Shown here one piece after another: positions 12,901 to 25,011 of a DNA stretch of 64,000 nucleotides. Source of the stretch: Portulaca oleracea (taxonomy: Eukaryota; Streptophyta; Magnoliopsida; Caryophyllales; Portulacaceae); NCBI GenBank assembly GCA_029582165.1, contig CM055870.1, forward strand, positions 43,857,513 through 43,921,512, given 5' to 3'. Within the stretch, counting starts at the first letter, position 1, and each line of letters opens with the position of its first letter. The notes under the pieces were generated by a model that worked only from the letters and a program-made list of their open reading frames with translations, did not search any database and was not told the origin of the DNA. The position numbers were made by a program, and so were the translations under genes.

Positions 12901-15900
12901 TCAAAGTTTAGGTTTTCCGAAATCCTGCACTATGCAGTTTCTGAATGCATTTCTGATTAATATGACTTAAGCTTATAGTGCCAGAATTATGTTTCAATTG
13001 AGTCATTTGTTCAAACTCTTGGCTCAACCATTAGCATCCTTTCGATCGTATCTAGGTGCTCTCATTGTTTCGCCAAGACTACTTCATTTTGGAAATCTTC
13101 AAACTATTTTAACATTCCGACTTCATATGAATCTCATAGACATGAATCACCATGTGTTATTTTATTCATCTTTGAAGTAATCCATCCCTTGTACTTGTGC
13201 TCAATTGGACTACATACATCCATATGCATGAGTGTTTGTTGGCACATTCGCCCTGTCTTGTAAAAGGTACAGTCATGCTTTGTAGGCGTCACATGTTTCA
13301 AAGTCTTATCATTCAAAAGTCTATCACTGTGACGCTTCTGAATGTGCTCTGATTTGCATGACTTAATAGATAGTTACAAGTTTTATGTTTGAACATGAGT
13401 TATTCCTTTTAAACCTTTTGGTTTCGATGTGTTGTGTGTGTTTATCCGAGATCCTCTCTCTCTAATTTGAGAGCTCGAAATCAAATTTCTATTTATAATG
13501 AGAACATAGAATCACCTATAAATTTCTCTCATAATTCTTGAGGATATGGATAAACAATCAACTCTTTATAAGGGGCTACAACTAATTGTATGTTCCTATT
13601 TGTAGGCTGACTCTCATCCTTCAAAGCACATCTACTTTGTTGTAGATCCTACACATTTGCATAAATGCGAGTTTCACAGTCAGTATCTTATACTTAAAGT
13701 GGGTTTAATAAGGGTAGTGTGTATCATATACTCGTTTGCCTAGAATTGAAATCATATCTCAAATCTTCCTTATAGTTATTCACGCTCCCAGTGTCATACA
13801 TGATCTGGTTGTTAACCGGTTGTTGTCATTGGTCGGGTATGTACAACTGTTTGTCCTTACCTTTCCTTTGACTTCTTGTCTTTGATAGATTTCTTAAATC
13901 TTATTTTCCCTTTCACTAAAAGACTATCTTTGGTCGCCAATCTTTTGGCTAAAGGGGATCTGAGGTTTCTCATATTTTAAAATAGTCAAATTATTTCAGA
14001 ACATGAGCGCCAACAATTGGCTCTTATCTAGCTCAACAGAGACTATCCGGTTATTGGTTTCATTTTTATCAACTCTAACTAGTTCGATGAACTTGGTTTT
14101 GAGTTGGTAATATTGAAATCCTTCCTCTAATCTTCAAACATTTTGAAGTTAAAATTGTAAGAATACTATGACATTACATGTATTCATTGGCTTGATTGAC
14201 CTCTCAATATTGATGCCTAGCTCAATGTTATATCAAAGACATGTTTCTTTTAATCACATTTAAGACAATCTTGCGATGGCAATGCCAATTAAGGAATTGA
14301 TGTTAATTGTTTTTCTCTTTCTCGAGGAGAAAACAATATTTTATTAGTGGTGGATGTTTGAGTGAAAAGACATAAATAATTCTACGAGACAAGTTGGTTC
14401 ATTTTAGTTATTATTCATCAAAAGAAATTAAACTAATTTAATTTTAAATCAAAACACTTTATTAACTCTCACTTAGTGTTTTAATTTAACCAAGACCCAT
14501 AAGACCCATGGGCTCAAGTGGATTTTGGCCCAACAAAACTCGAGCCCATGTTACCTTTGGTGGATCATCTTATGATCGATAATTCAAAATGACTCTTAGC
14601 AAGAAATTTGTATCGAATACAATATTTCTCTTCCTCTGTTCTTGGCCCAAAACTATTTTGATAGCCAATTTGAATTGACCTAGCTCCCACCCTACTTATT
14701 AATGACGGACAAATAATTCGCTTTGGCTTTCTTTATTTATCCATCTAAGTGGTGTTTCGATAGGTTGAGCAATAATTCATTTTGAGAGTAGGTTTTATTA
14801 TCCTAAGCATGCAATTCTAGGTGAATTCTTTCGAAAAGCATAAAAGGCATAATAAAACATGCAATAACAAATTTAGAGCATAAATAAAACCCCTAGTATG
14901 GCCACCTAAACTTAATCAACTAATTTAGCTAAGCCTTGACAGTCTTCAAGAAAGTCTTCTTGGGTCTTGCAACTTCATTGGATGGGCTCCCACTCGAATC
15001 ATCACCTCCATTGCTGTTGGGCTCCCACTCAATTTGATGTCTCCAATTACAACCAATTTACAATTTTGGACCTCACAATTGAGTCCTTACAAGAATTAAA
15101 ATAAACTTAACTGAAATTTAAATTTAAAAATTAATTCAAAGATGGTACGCAGACAGTATTTCACCCAACCCGGTACGCAGACCGGTAAAACCGACTATCT
15201 ATGGCCATACTAGAAGCACATGAAAACATGTAATATTGCAATAATTATATCAAATATAACACATGCTTAAATAACAAATTATAAAGGCATATATATATAA
15301 TTGCAATATAATACATAAGGAAATAAATACTAAATAAAATTTCCTAAAAGGTTTGCATGATTAATATAAAAACAAAATCCAAATTTTATCTTAGTTACCT
15401 AAACAGATTTAGGATTTTATACCTATACATATAGAATACTTGATTTTCCTAAAATCAAGGAGTCTAAAAGATACTATATCTTTCAAAGATATTGTAAGTT
15501 TCCTAAACTTTACAAAATAATAGATTTTTATGCCCATTATCTGATTTAGTAGTAATAGGATTTAATAATTAATTTCTAAAATTAATTACAAACCCTAAAA
15601 TACACGAATTCACCAAAACTGCTGGCAACACGGTCCGTGTTGGATCAACACGGTCCGTGTTGCTTCCCAGTTTCGGTTAATTTCGTGAATGAAAAACTTA
15701 AATAAAACTATCATAACTTATCGAATTAAAATATTTCATATCACAGTGTTATCTAATAACCCAATATGAATATTTTCCAGAATTTTAACAATATCTAAAA
15801 GATTGTAAAAATTTAGGGAATTAAACTTTTTAATTCTCCATTTAAGAGTAAAATAAATAATAATAGTCCGATAAGTTTAAAAATAAAATTTTATAATTTT

Positions 15901-16866
15901 CCCATACAGTAGGTTCATCCAATATGCTACTGTAAAAATTTCATATTTTTATCGAATTTCGAAAATTAGAATAAAATTCAGAAAAGTAAACAATTATACT
16001 TTTCTGTTAATATGAAAATTAAAGAAAAATTAGTAAACAATTTCGAAAATTCACGAAAACTTTATCTATAACAGAATGGTTACCCAGTGACCAACTGTAA
16101 AATTTTTCAGAAGATTTGCAAATTTCTATAAGTATACAAAACTCAGAGAAGCAGCAAATTTATTTCTTTAAGATCTGAAAATCTAAATTAAAAAATATAA
16201 TTTGACCGGATAAATTAACAGAAATTTTTTTTTCCTAAAAGTATGGTTACCCAGTAACCTACTGTAAAAATTTCAGAAGTTTTAGAAATTTCTACAAATT
16301 TATAAAATTCAGAGAATTAAACGAATTTTAATTCACTTCAGATCTGAAAACTCAATTAAAAATCCATTTTAATTGGGAAAAATCTACAAAAATTATGGAA
16401 AGTCCAGAACACTTCCAGACACCTCCAGTGAAAATTTCATAAACTTTCAAGTTTGTTTGATATTTTATTTCGATTTTTCATATTTACTGTAAATAAACTA
16501 AATCAGAAAATAATTCTACAAAACCTTTGTTTTTGCGAATTTTGACCTATTTCATGTATTGCCTACTGTTTAACAATATTAAACAAGATTGTTTCTAAAA
16601 CATTCAAAAATAAATCAAGTTCATGCTATATTTAATGATTAAACAAACATAAAATCGATTTACTAAAGGCAATAAGAAATAAATAATAACAAAGCATGGA
16701 GTTTTACAATAAAATCTCAGATTTATTATCATGAACATCAAAGTTTAAAACCTTCATAAAGATTCAAAATTTTAGGCATAAATCTATTCTAGCATATTCA
16801 TAATATATTCAACTATTGACAAAATTAATTATGAATACAAGTACAATACTTTAGCATGCAATTGGT
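9925..16866 (-). pseudogene. Degenerate copia interior (gag-pol remnants)
   Basis: No frame longer than about 100 codons remains. On minus, 12900-12780 reads CLMGKMTK and then HIDVCGPMS, the GAG-pre-integrase/integrase junction of copia polyproteins. 12740-12600 continues with an integrase-like stretch. A second, similar integrase-like stretch at 13130-13330 suggests a duplication or a composite. The 1.7 kb after the PBS (15100-16860) is AT-rich and non-coding. A poly-C run lies at 11461-11473. The copia assignment rests mainly on the pre-integrase motif, the PPT and the 5-bp TSD. Confidence 0.65.
15626..15662. repeat. Two LTR-type palindrome units inside the copia interior
   Basis: Two exact copies of CAACACGGTCCGTGTTG (15626-15642 and 15646-15662) lie about 1.2 kb inside the element from the 5' LTR. 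They match the LTR cluster but have no neighbouring TATA box or LTR sequence. Confidence 0.85.
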
Positions 16867-16879
16867 GGCTTTGATACCA
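16867..16879 (-). other. Copia primer binding site (initiator Met tRNA)
   Basis: On minus, TGGTATCAAAGCC starts two bases after the 5' LTR end (CCTAACA). It is one base off the canonical TGGTATCAGAGC complement of plant initiator tRNA-Met. Confidence 0.88.
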
Positions 16880-16880
16880 C

Positions 16881-17736
16881 TGTTAGGTTTTAGGTTATCT
16901 AAATCTTAAATAGACACAGATTAATTGGCGGAATATTATAACAGTTATAAATAATTAATCAAACAACTGCAGAGGCTTTAGTAATTATACCTGATTGCTA
17001 ATTCCGGCTGAAGAAGAGGTTGACCTTCCAGATTCCAATGCTGAAATCCTCTACTGAAAAGTCCACACAGCACTCCGGGAACCCGATTGCTAGATCGACC
17101 CGATCGAGACGAATCTCAATCTAAGATGTATGTAAGATTGCTTCGGGAAACAGAGAATGTTTCCTGAAACTAGAACTGCAAACTAAAAGAGAGAGGAACT
17201 CAGGAAATCACCCTGGTATCACTCTAAGAGTCTTAAGCAGTTGGTGTTGAATGATCTCTCCCAGAGACCCCTTTATATAGTGTTTAGAAAACCTAGGGAA
17301 AGGGTTCAAAAACCCTAAAGGGCCGAATTAAAATAGCGGCGCCTTTCTGGGCCCAACACGGTCCGTGTTGAAACAACACGATCCGTGTTGGACTCCAAAA
17401 GGTTCAATTATTCGGCTCATGGACACCAAGGACCGTGGTGTCTCAACACGGACCGTGTTGAGTCAACACGACCCATGTTGAACCCAATTCGGTCCGTGTT
17501 GGGCTGATTTCTCACAGAAATCAATTTCCAACTTTTCTAAACGTGATACAATATCATTTAGGTTACATACATTGTTCTAGGGCACTGACTTGTGTGACCC
17601 AGTAGGACCAAATAATATAGTTGTAATTAAACATATTTAATTACTAATTATAGAGGTCTCTAGCAAGACATATAATTACTATATTACTTTGGTTTAATCT
17701 CCGTATATATCGAACATTGTCGGGACATTCCCAACA
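16881..17736 (-). repeat. Copia 5' LTR (856 bp)
   Basis: Pairs with 9074-9906. The TATA box on minus lies at plus 17271-17279. Six palindrome units lie at 17354-17501. Many single-base differences from the other LTR show that the insertion is not recent. Confidence 0.92.
17354..17501 (-). promoter_or_regulatory. Palindrome cluster in the copia 5' LTR (6 units)
   Basis: Units of CAACACGGWCCGTGTTG or near variants start at 17354, 17374, 17424, 17444, 17464 and 17485. The nearest unit ends about 75 bp upstream of the TATA box on the minus strand. The 8-bp arms are perfect around one central base in the best copies. Confidence 0.8.
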
Positions 17737-17741
17737 AGTAT

Positions 17742-19040
17742 TTTAGTCATATAGCGAGGTGTAGTCCCAACAAGAAGTGCCTCTAATGTAATTCGTGTGC
17801 ACCCATTTTATCCAAGATCTCTTTGTTGCTATGGATGTCCCAAACCAACTTAGCTATGCAAGTTTGTTCCAAGCAACAATATTTCGTAGCCCCAATCTAC
17901 CATTTGATTTGGGAAGGCAAGTCTTGTGCCATGCCATTGGGGGGGGGGGGGGGGGCTCAAGTAGTCTTCCTGAAAGCCCCAAGAAAATTTCTACATAATT
18001 TATTGATTTGGTCTAGGGTTGCTTTAGGAATGATGAAGATGCGTGCCTAGAACCCGTAGATCCCCATAAGGACAAAGTTAATCAACGTCACCCTCCCCGC
18101 ATATGATATGTTTCTTGAAGCCCAAGTTTTGATTCTTGAGACGAACTTGTCAGTGAGTAGGGTACAATCGTTCTTCGAAAGGCTGCTGGGGGAATTGGGG
18201 ATTCCAAGATACCGAAATGGAAGAGACCCCATTTCAAACCCCGTAAATCTTCTAAGATTTGCAGCTTCTTCCTAATTCACCCCACCAAACACAAGTTCGA
18301 ATTTGTGTTTGTTTGCTTCAAGACCCGTGACTGATGAGAAATGGTCAAAGGATGTCATCAGCACTTGTATGGATTGCTTATTTTCCGAGGTAAACATGAT
18401 GAGGTCGTCTGCAAACATTAAGTGTGTGAGTTGAAGCTTTCGACAATTAGGGTGAAATTTGTAACTACTGTTTATGTGGAAGTCAATGTATCTGGAGAGA
18501 TATTCCATCATTATGACGAATAAAAGTGGTGAGATAGGATCTCCTTGGCGCAACCTGCGCCCCCTAGAATTGGGTCGATTTCATCCTATTCATAGTGACT
18601 GAGAAGGTGGTAGTCGTGACATAGCTAGCTCATTATGCATTTGACCATCCAATCGGGAAATTTTAGAGTTGTCAACGATTTTTCAGTGAACCCCCAGTGA
18701 ATAGAATCAAAGGTCTTCCACAAGTCTATCTTTATCATGCACCTAGGTGAAATTGACCCATGAGTATAGCCACGAGCGATTTCTTGGCATAAAAGAATAT
18801 TGTGCATAAACTCTCAAGGACAAAAACGCCTTGACTGAGATTAATAATTGAGGGGAGAATCTCTTGGATTATGTTGGACAGAATTTTATAGATACATTTG
18901 TAAAAAGTATTGTAACAGAAAATAGGATGGAAGTCCATTGGAGTGGCAGGATTTTGTACCTTCGGTAGCAGCACCAAGTTGGTATAGTTGAATTCTGTGA
19001 GGAGGGTGCCCTTGGAGAAGAACTCTTGTGTAGTAGCCAC
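17742..19040 (-). pseudogene. LINE A reverse transcriptase region
   Basis: On minus: FNYTNLVLLPKVQNP near 18980, then IKIDLWKTFDSIHW near 18740, RQGDPISPLLF near 18545, LMFADDLIMF near 18410 (the catalytic FADD is kept) and LPFRYLGIP near 18220. Stops and frameshifts separate the blocks. A run of about 15 G at 17940-17955 sits in the RT to zf-RVT linker. Confidence 0.88.
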
Positions 19041-20469
19041 AACTAGATGACCAATTTTTCCTCAATTAGATTTGAAAAGCCCACTAGTATATCCATCTGG
19101 GCCCAGGGTTTTTAAATTGGGAATGGAAAACATAACATCTTTTATATCTTTGGGGTGACGGCCTGCTCGGTCTAATTGGGCCTCCAACGTGATATGGGCC
19201 TCCTAAGAAAAAATATCAGGCCTGGCCTGTGTCCTGGAAATATGTTGTATCCCCAACAGGTTGTTTTAGTAGTTTCTCATGGTGTCATTTACCTCTCTAA
19301 AATCCATAACCTCCATACAATTTGTATATCCTCCAGGTTGTACGTAAATAGACGAGCTCGACGCTATCTCATTTTTGTAAAGAAAAAGAGTCGAGCAAGA
19401 GTCACACATTTGAGACCAATCCATCTTGCTTTGTTGGTCTTTAAGTAAGAGGGTCGATCTCAAAATAATAGTGCAGTCTTCTCGATCTTTTTTCTCTTTC
19501 TCAATGAGGTATTGGTTTGTAGGGTGTTGCATAAGTTGGCGTTGAATCTCCCAAGCATCTGTCTCATATGGATTTCCTTCCCGTGAATATCGTGGAACCA
19601 ATCTTTATGAAGTTGACGTAAGCCAGGCTGAAGATGGAATATGTATTTGGCCAATAAAAACATGTTGTACCCATGGGGCAACCTATTGAGGCCCTCATCA
19701 ACAACTTGGTTAAAATCTGGACAATGACTCTACATATCACAATATCAAAACTTATTTGTAGAGTGAGGCTCATCAAGAAAGGAGATCATAACTGCAACAT
19801 GGTTAGAGAGCCCTGAAGCTTTGTGTTCTGTTCGCACAAAACTGTTAATGGTGTACCGTACCATTGCATATTCAGCAGAAATCTGTCTAACCTGGAGGTA
19901 AGATGCGAGTTGGTCCATGTGTAATAGGCTCCCAAGAAAGAGGGCTCGAAGAGTTCACAATCTGAAAGGCATTGTTAGAAGGGAGATGTCATGAAAGCCT
20001 CTACATCCAACCCACCTACTCTACCATCTTCACAAAGAATGGCATTAAAATCCCCTTGAAAACCCCAAGGCCCTTCCATTTGTTGAGCTATCTGTCTTAG
20101 GTTGTCCCAAAGATCAAGTCTATCATTTGTATTATTGCTACCATAAATCCAGGTAAACTGGAGGGTAATATTGTTGTTGAGCATAGTGATCTTCGTGTGC
20201 AAAAGCTGATATGAGGAGTGCAGTACCATCACTGAGAAAATAGCCAGATGTCAAGCTAAGAAAATAAGCACTCTGAGACAATGAGAGCCATCCGTGGCAT
20301 ATTCCCAATTATAAAACATTCTTTTGAAAATCCCATTGATGTTTTTGTTTAGAACTTTGGTTTCATAGAGAGCAACAATTCCTACCCTCTGCAAATGCAC
20401 GAAGACCCGAAGATCTTCTTGCCTTTTCGGACTATTGAGTTTGTACATTCCAACCTAGGAGACTCATCA
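19041..20469 (-). pseudogene. LINE A endonuclease and EN-RT linker
   Basis: ORF2 begins near 20469 (MMSLLGWNVQ, then LNSPKRQEDLRVF after a frameshift). VGIVALYETKV and, near 20090, GPWGFQGDFNAIL are hallmark motifs of the exonuclease-endonuclease-phosphatase fold of APE-type LINE endonucleases. 19830-19041 is the linker to RT, with LFLYKNEIASSSS and similar low-information pieces. Confidence 0.82.
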
Positions 20470-21585
20470 TAGGTAGCATTTGATCTTGGTTGAGCTTGTT
20501 CTTCTGTCTCTGCCTCCTTAAGGACATCAGAAGGTTATTTCTTGTGGGAAAAGTGGGTCTAGGAGATGCATTTTTAGATGGGGATGGGCTCCTTTTGGCT
20601 GCTACCTTTGTAGGCCTGATAAAGCCTTGATCATCCACCCTACTTTCTGCTGCTTTTGATATACCTTGATATGTAATTTGGGGGACGACGTTTTTGGGCA
20701 ACCAAACTTGCTTAATTCCTTGCTTCTTCCAACAAACCTCCAGTTCATGCCCATACATGTTGAAGTGGAGTACAAAAGATAGGCTCAATCATAGGTAATT
20801 TGTTGCCTCCTTAAGTTGTCATTCTCGTTCAGATAATCAACGGGCAAGGAAAGAACTTTTGAGAGGAATATCCACCAAAGACACGAGAATTTCTTGGCAT
20901 GCTCCTTTCTTTTGTGCGTTAATCAGTTTTTAACGGGACCCCAATAGTGCTAGTAATCTTACTCATCCCTTCCACACTCCATAGTTTAGCTGGAAAACCA
21001 GGAGGGTTAACTCCTATAGGAATCGACATTAACTCTTCAAGATTTATATCTAACCTTTCATTCCATGGCCTTATGATAAAGGGTTTTTTGTCAAAATAGT
21101 GACTACCTTGTTGGATAGCTTTATCCCGACACTCTTTGGTTTTGAAACGCGCAAGAAAGATACCTTTATGATAAGTGAAACTGTATCAACATCAAGATCC
21201 CTCCAAATCCTTCGAACAAATCCATTCATGATTTCATATGGGGGGTTTGCCCCCAAAACACAACAGATCACAACATCTTTCTAATATTCAATTGTTTCAA
21301 CATCTTGCTTGTCAATTTTTGCCAAATGAATACCATTGATGACATGAGCTTCGACATACCAGAGCTAAGGCCATCATCCTTGCGGAAAAAGGACGCGTAG
21401 GATTAATGCTCTTCCTGTATCATGCTATCAAGGACCACTTCTTCGGTCATTTTCGATCCACTCCCTTGCATGGCACTATTTGAATTAGAGTTGGGAATTG
21501 CATTATTATCAGTGTGATTTACTGGCGATTGACTTGTACTTTCATTAACGTTCAGACGTAATGTTGTTGTTGATTGCTTCTTCAT
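20432..21585 (-). pseudogene. LINE A ORF1 (DUF4283 and zinc knuckle)
   Basis: Possible start MKKQSTTTLRLN at 21585, followed by a low-complexity Ser/Asn-rich leader. 21270-21070 contains CVLGANPPYEIMNGFVRRIW, the DUF4283 pattern of plant LINE ORF1. GHELEVCWKK near 20750 is the second half of a CCHC zinc knuckle. Several frameshifts. The product would be an RNA-binding chaperone. Confidence 0.75.
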
Positions 21586-21678
21586 CGAAACTTTGGTCGT
21601 TGCAGATGGTGATTGCCCTGTCGACGATCGTGGAGTCGCCCCTTTTTGTTGTCGTTACCATGGTGGCGCGAGGGCAAA

Positions 21679-21680
<2 letters not shown>

Positions 21681-21747
<67 letters not shown>
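21681..21747. repeat. (AT)n microsatellite
   Basis: About 33 uninterrupted AT dinucleotides lie just beyond the 5' end of LINE A. Length in an assembly is likely to be approximate. Confidence 0.95.
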
Positions 21748-21748
<1 letters not shown>

Positions 21749-21939
21749 AAAAAAAATATTTACATAATTTAAGTGACTATTTTACCTCTTATATTATTTT
21801 AGAATAAAAACTTCCAATACATCTATAAATAAAAGACAAATAGTCTTCTATGAAGTGATGACCAAAAATTCAAGCCATGTCATAAACCATAACCAAGAAC
21901 TCGTGATTCACTCATAGATGTTGTGCATGCTGATGAAGT

Positions 21940-22465
21940 TGTTTCCGATCTCTCTTTATCTATTTCTCCTATGCACGGAGGGGCTCTCAGTCCTCCTCAG
22001 AGACAGAGAGGAAAGATGACTAATCCATGGTATCAAAATTGCTAATGATGCCCCCATTGTTTCCCATCTGTTTTTTTGCAGATGACAACCCACTCTTTGT
22101 CAGGGCCACCCTTGAGGAGGCGAATACAGGTTATGGATGTCCTAAAGTTCTACGAAACTGATTCAGGACAACTAATCAATATGGACAAATTTGAGGTTTT
22201 CTACGGTCGAAATGTGAGCGACAATAAGAACATGCTCCAAGAGAGTTTTGGGGTTTAAGGTAGTGGAAACTCATGACCGGTACTTGGGTATCCCTATTTA
22301 CATTGGGAGATCAAAAAAGTTATCTTTAGAGCTGTCCAAGATAGAGTCTGGAAGAAAGTGAAGGGATAGAAGGAAAGAACCTTATCGCGAGCCGGGAAAG
22401 AAGTCTTGATGAAGGCAATAGTGAAGGTGATACCAACAATGGCGAAGCCATGATTCAAACTTAGG
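21940..22465 (+). pseudogene. LINE F fragment (reverse transcriptase)
   Basis: Plus-strand RT piece: IANDAPIVSHLFF, then FADDNPLFVRA one frame over. A seventh T in the T run at about 22071 shifts the frame. TDSGQLINMDK and ETHDRYLGIPIYIGRSKK follow, and RAGKEVLMKAIVKVIPTMA ends near 22450. It is a short insertion remnant without ends, from another LINE family than A. Confidence 0.8.
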
Positions 22466-23130
22466 GTAGTCAACATCAAATTAAAAAAGGAAGATAAATT
22501 ATGTAGGAAGGAATTTTGAAAATCTAACATATTCAAGCAATGCAAAGTTGGACAATCGACATTAGTTATGAAAACAAAAATACATACTGAAATTTTTTTG
22601 TGTACTTTCTTGAAGTAATGAAGAATTTTGTGTCCCAAAACTTGAACTATGTGATGTATTCACTCACTTACTGAAAATTTTCTTCATTTGAAATTGACAA
22701 ACAATTAACTTTATAAATTATATTCAAAACTTCCGCTAAACCTTAAACAATTAAAAAAATAATTAACTTTATAAATTCAAACTTCTAAAGCATATTCATA
22801 TTTTATTAGTAGAAATCAACAATTAACAATAACGCGATCACCATCTCGTAACAATATTTTAATTTGAAACCAATTAACAAATAATCTAGATAATTTCAGT
22901 TAAAAATACTTGAACAAAATAAAATCAATAATCTTAATCATTCTATCCATAAATTATGATTTCATCACTAAATTGGCAAATTTATCAATTATTCAATACT
23001 AATTAAACCAAAGTTAATATATTTTATTTTGTACAAAAGTTAATAAATCAATCATAATAGCTTACAAAATAACATACCTTAATTCAAGTATTTCTTTGAT
23101 TTATATAATTTAGAAAATTGTATGGTAGAC
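22466..23130. other. AT-rich stretch with no recognised feature
   Basis: Low-complexity AT sequence with many stop codons in all frames. Nothing could be assigned. Confidence 0.5.
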
Positions 23131-23289
23131 TAACAAGTCGAGGCATGTATACGAGGCACTACAGGTCTGCAGCAGTCAGTGGGATGACTGAGAGAACTGA
23201 GGAGGCAAACGCAATGTAAACATAGAAAAAAATTAGGTTGGATTGAGAAAATAGACCTTCAAACCCATGACCTCTAGATACTTGCAACA

Positions 23290-24000
23290 CATTCAAGAAG
23301 ATTGGCAATGTAAAACACTTTCACCTTTGATGTTCAAGATGATGCATCTTTATCGTTAGCAATCCCGACCCTTTTTTCATGTGTAGACTCCTCACCTGTC
23401 GAGTTTGAGATTGTTGATGATGATGCAACTTCATGTGATGTTGAAAGTGTTGTCATGGGGTATACTCCTGTTTTTTCTTTACACACATTTGATGATATTG
23501 ATGAGATAGATGATGATTTAGGGATGAGACTTGTTTTTGATGAGATCGTGGAGGAGGTTAAGAACCCTCTTACGTGCATTAAATGTGTTGATGATGTATC
23601 CCCCTCTCCCGATCATGTAATCCCCTTGCATTCATTGATTACACTCCCTCACCCGACCACACATGCGTTGAGTCCCTAGGTCCCTTAGAGGGTACGATCC
23701 CCTCCTTAACCCTTATCATGCTTACCTAGAGGACTTGCCTAGAAAAATTATGATCATTCATTTCCACCACCATTTTAGTGATTTTTCCAAGGCATTCGAT
23801 AAGATGATGATAACAGTTACTTATACTTACTCATTGTTTTGTGTGTTCTCTTACATCCATCATTCTGAAATGCATTCGAGGATGCATGACCTCGTATTAT
23901 GGACTTTGACTTGCTCCACAATTAACAGCCCGAGTCTTGAAGAATAAGGAGTGACCGATGCTCTCGTTGTGGTTGAGATTCACCTAATTGCATTCTCGTT
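23290..24000 (+). pseudogene. Unclassified retroelement 3' coding remnant
   Basis: An acidic reading frame (about 23290-23681) contains FDDIDEIDDDLGMRLVFDEI and PLTCIKCVDDVSPSPDHVI. A second open piece follows at 23735-23949. No catalytic motif is visible. The polypurine-like sequence downstream (24217-24300) suggests this is the last part of an LTR element's internal region. Family not recognised. Confidence 0.4.
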
Positions 24001-24216
24001 TTTATTGAAGACCATATGGTAAACTCATTCCACCCTTCTTTTCTTTTGTAAATATTTCATTTTATTTGCTTGTATAGTTTATTCTTGCATGTTTATTTTT
24101 CTCGTTTTGGTGGTGCGCCCCTTGGAATTTTTGTGTTGGTTACTTGGATGTTGGAGCAGTGTGGGTCACCACCGTATTTATGTTTTCACGTGTTTCTTAT
24201 GTGGTTTTTTTTAGCC

Positions 24217-24305
24217 CATTTGAGACTCCCACCTTTACATTGGGGACATTATGAGATTTATATCTGTGTGTGTATGTGTGTGGGGGGGGGGGGGGGGAAG
24301 GGGAG
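24217..24305 (+). other. Polypurine-tract-like end of a gypsy-type internal region
   Basis: TTACATTGGGGACATTATGA, then a GT-rich stretch and a run of about 17 G at 24281-24297. This resembles the pre-LTR sequence of plant Athila/Tat-type gypsy elements. The LTR that should follow was not delimited. The long G run may be length-uncertain in the assembly. Confidence 0.4.
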
Positions 24306-24419
24306 TATTCTTGCTTGGGTAGCTTTAGGATTTCTTCATTTTGTTTTGTTTTGCTTGTGTAGCCTTGAATTGGTTTTTATTTTTTTTTTGAAAAATTTGA
24401 AAAAAAGAAAAATCCAGTG

Positions 24420-25011
24420 AAAATCCCAAAAAAGAATTTTTTTTTCTTATTTAGGAGTACCATATGTTTGTATTTATGCATTTATTCGCTTAGATAGCTG
24501 AGTTGTTCGGTAAAAAACGATCAATATGTGAGTGCCAAACGTTTTCTTCAGATGTTACCATGAATTATATTCGATAAGCTTCTTCGCTTTTGCAAAGCGG
24601 TCTCCTTACCTTTGTCACCTCTAGTTTACATTCGTGATTCTCTTGGTTTAAGAGGTTGTTCTTTCGGTTTTTCATGTTTTCATGCTCGTAATAAGCCAGC
24701 GAAACCAACAAGGGTTGGTGTGATTGGGTGACACTCACACCCCTTAAGTACTTCGTATATGTATGGAGCAACCTTATTTGGGAGGGTAACTCCTTTTCGG
24801 AGGGCCGTCCAAATTCCCATAAAACCAGGTACGAAATCAAAATAAAAGAAGAAAAAAAAAATGAAATGAAAAGACAAGAAAAAATATATGCTTGAAAGTT
24901 GGTTTACCAACGCGGTTTGGTGTGGGTGGATCGTGACCCTGCTTCCCTTAAGTACAATGTTTACATATGGAGAAAAACCATGTTGGGAGAGAAAACCCCT
25001 CACGGGTCGCT
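24420..25011. repeat. Duplicated ~110-bp block before LTR-like block E
   Basis: 24710-24815 and 24905-25010 are diverged direct copies. Each has GGTGTG, TGACNCT, CCTTAAGTAC, ATATGGAG and a GGGAG followed by CCTTTTCGGAGG or CCCCTCACGGG. No protein is assigned. The second copy ends exactly where the TGTAGACACCG sequence starts. Confidence 0.45.

Larger units (their letters stand above)
9074..17736 (-). mobile_element. Copia-like LTR retrotransposon inserted in LINE A
   Basis: Two closely matching LTRs (9074-9906 and 16881-17736) begin TGTTAGG and end CCAACA on the plus strand. The PBS and PPT show the element runs on the minus strand, so the right LTR is the 5' one. The 5-bp target duplication is AGTAC (9069-9073) against AGTAT (17737-17741), one mismatch. 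The 7-kb interior is degenerate. A GAG-pre-integrase/integrase remnant is recognisable near 12.6-12.9 kb on minus. No intact gag, RT or RNase H was seen, so the element could not move by itself. Confidence 0.88.
8410..21600 (-). mobile_element. LINE A: L1-type non-LTR retrotransposon split by a copia element
   Basis: On the minus strand, from 21.6 kb downwards, the expected L1 order is visible: ORF1 with a DUF4283-like region and a zinc knuckle (about 21585-20440), then ORF2 with endonuclease (about 20469-19830), RT (about 19040-18050) and a C-terminal zf-RVT region (9073-8438). The copia element at 9074-17736 interrupts ORF2 between RT and zf-RVT. Every domain has stops or frameshifts, so the LINE is dead. 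The 3' end near 8410 has no obvious poly-A (poly-T on plus). No RNase H was seen after zf-RVT, unlike LINE C. Confidence 0.85.

Noticed and set aside
10391..13316. Several 60-106-codon frames in the copia interior
   Set aside because: Short, overlapping on both strands, with stops all around. Only the integrase-like remnant near 12.6-12.9 kb has motif support.
17940..17955. G-quadruplex or regulatory G run
   Set aside because: A plain run of about 15 G inside dead LINE sequence; likely slippage or assembly-length noise.
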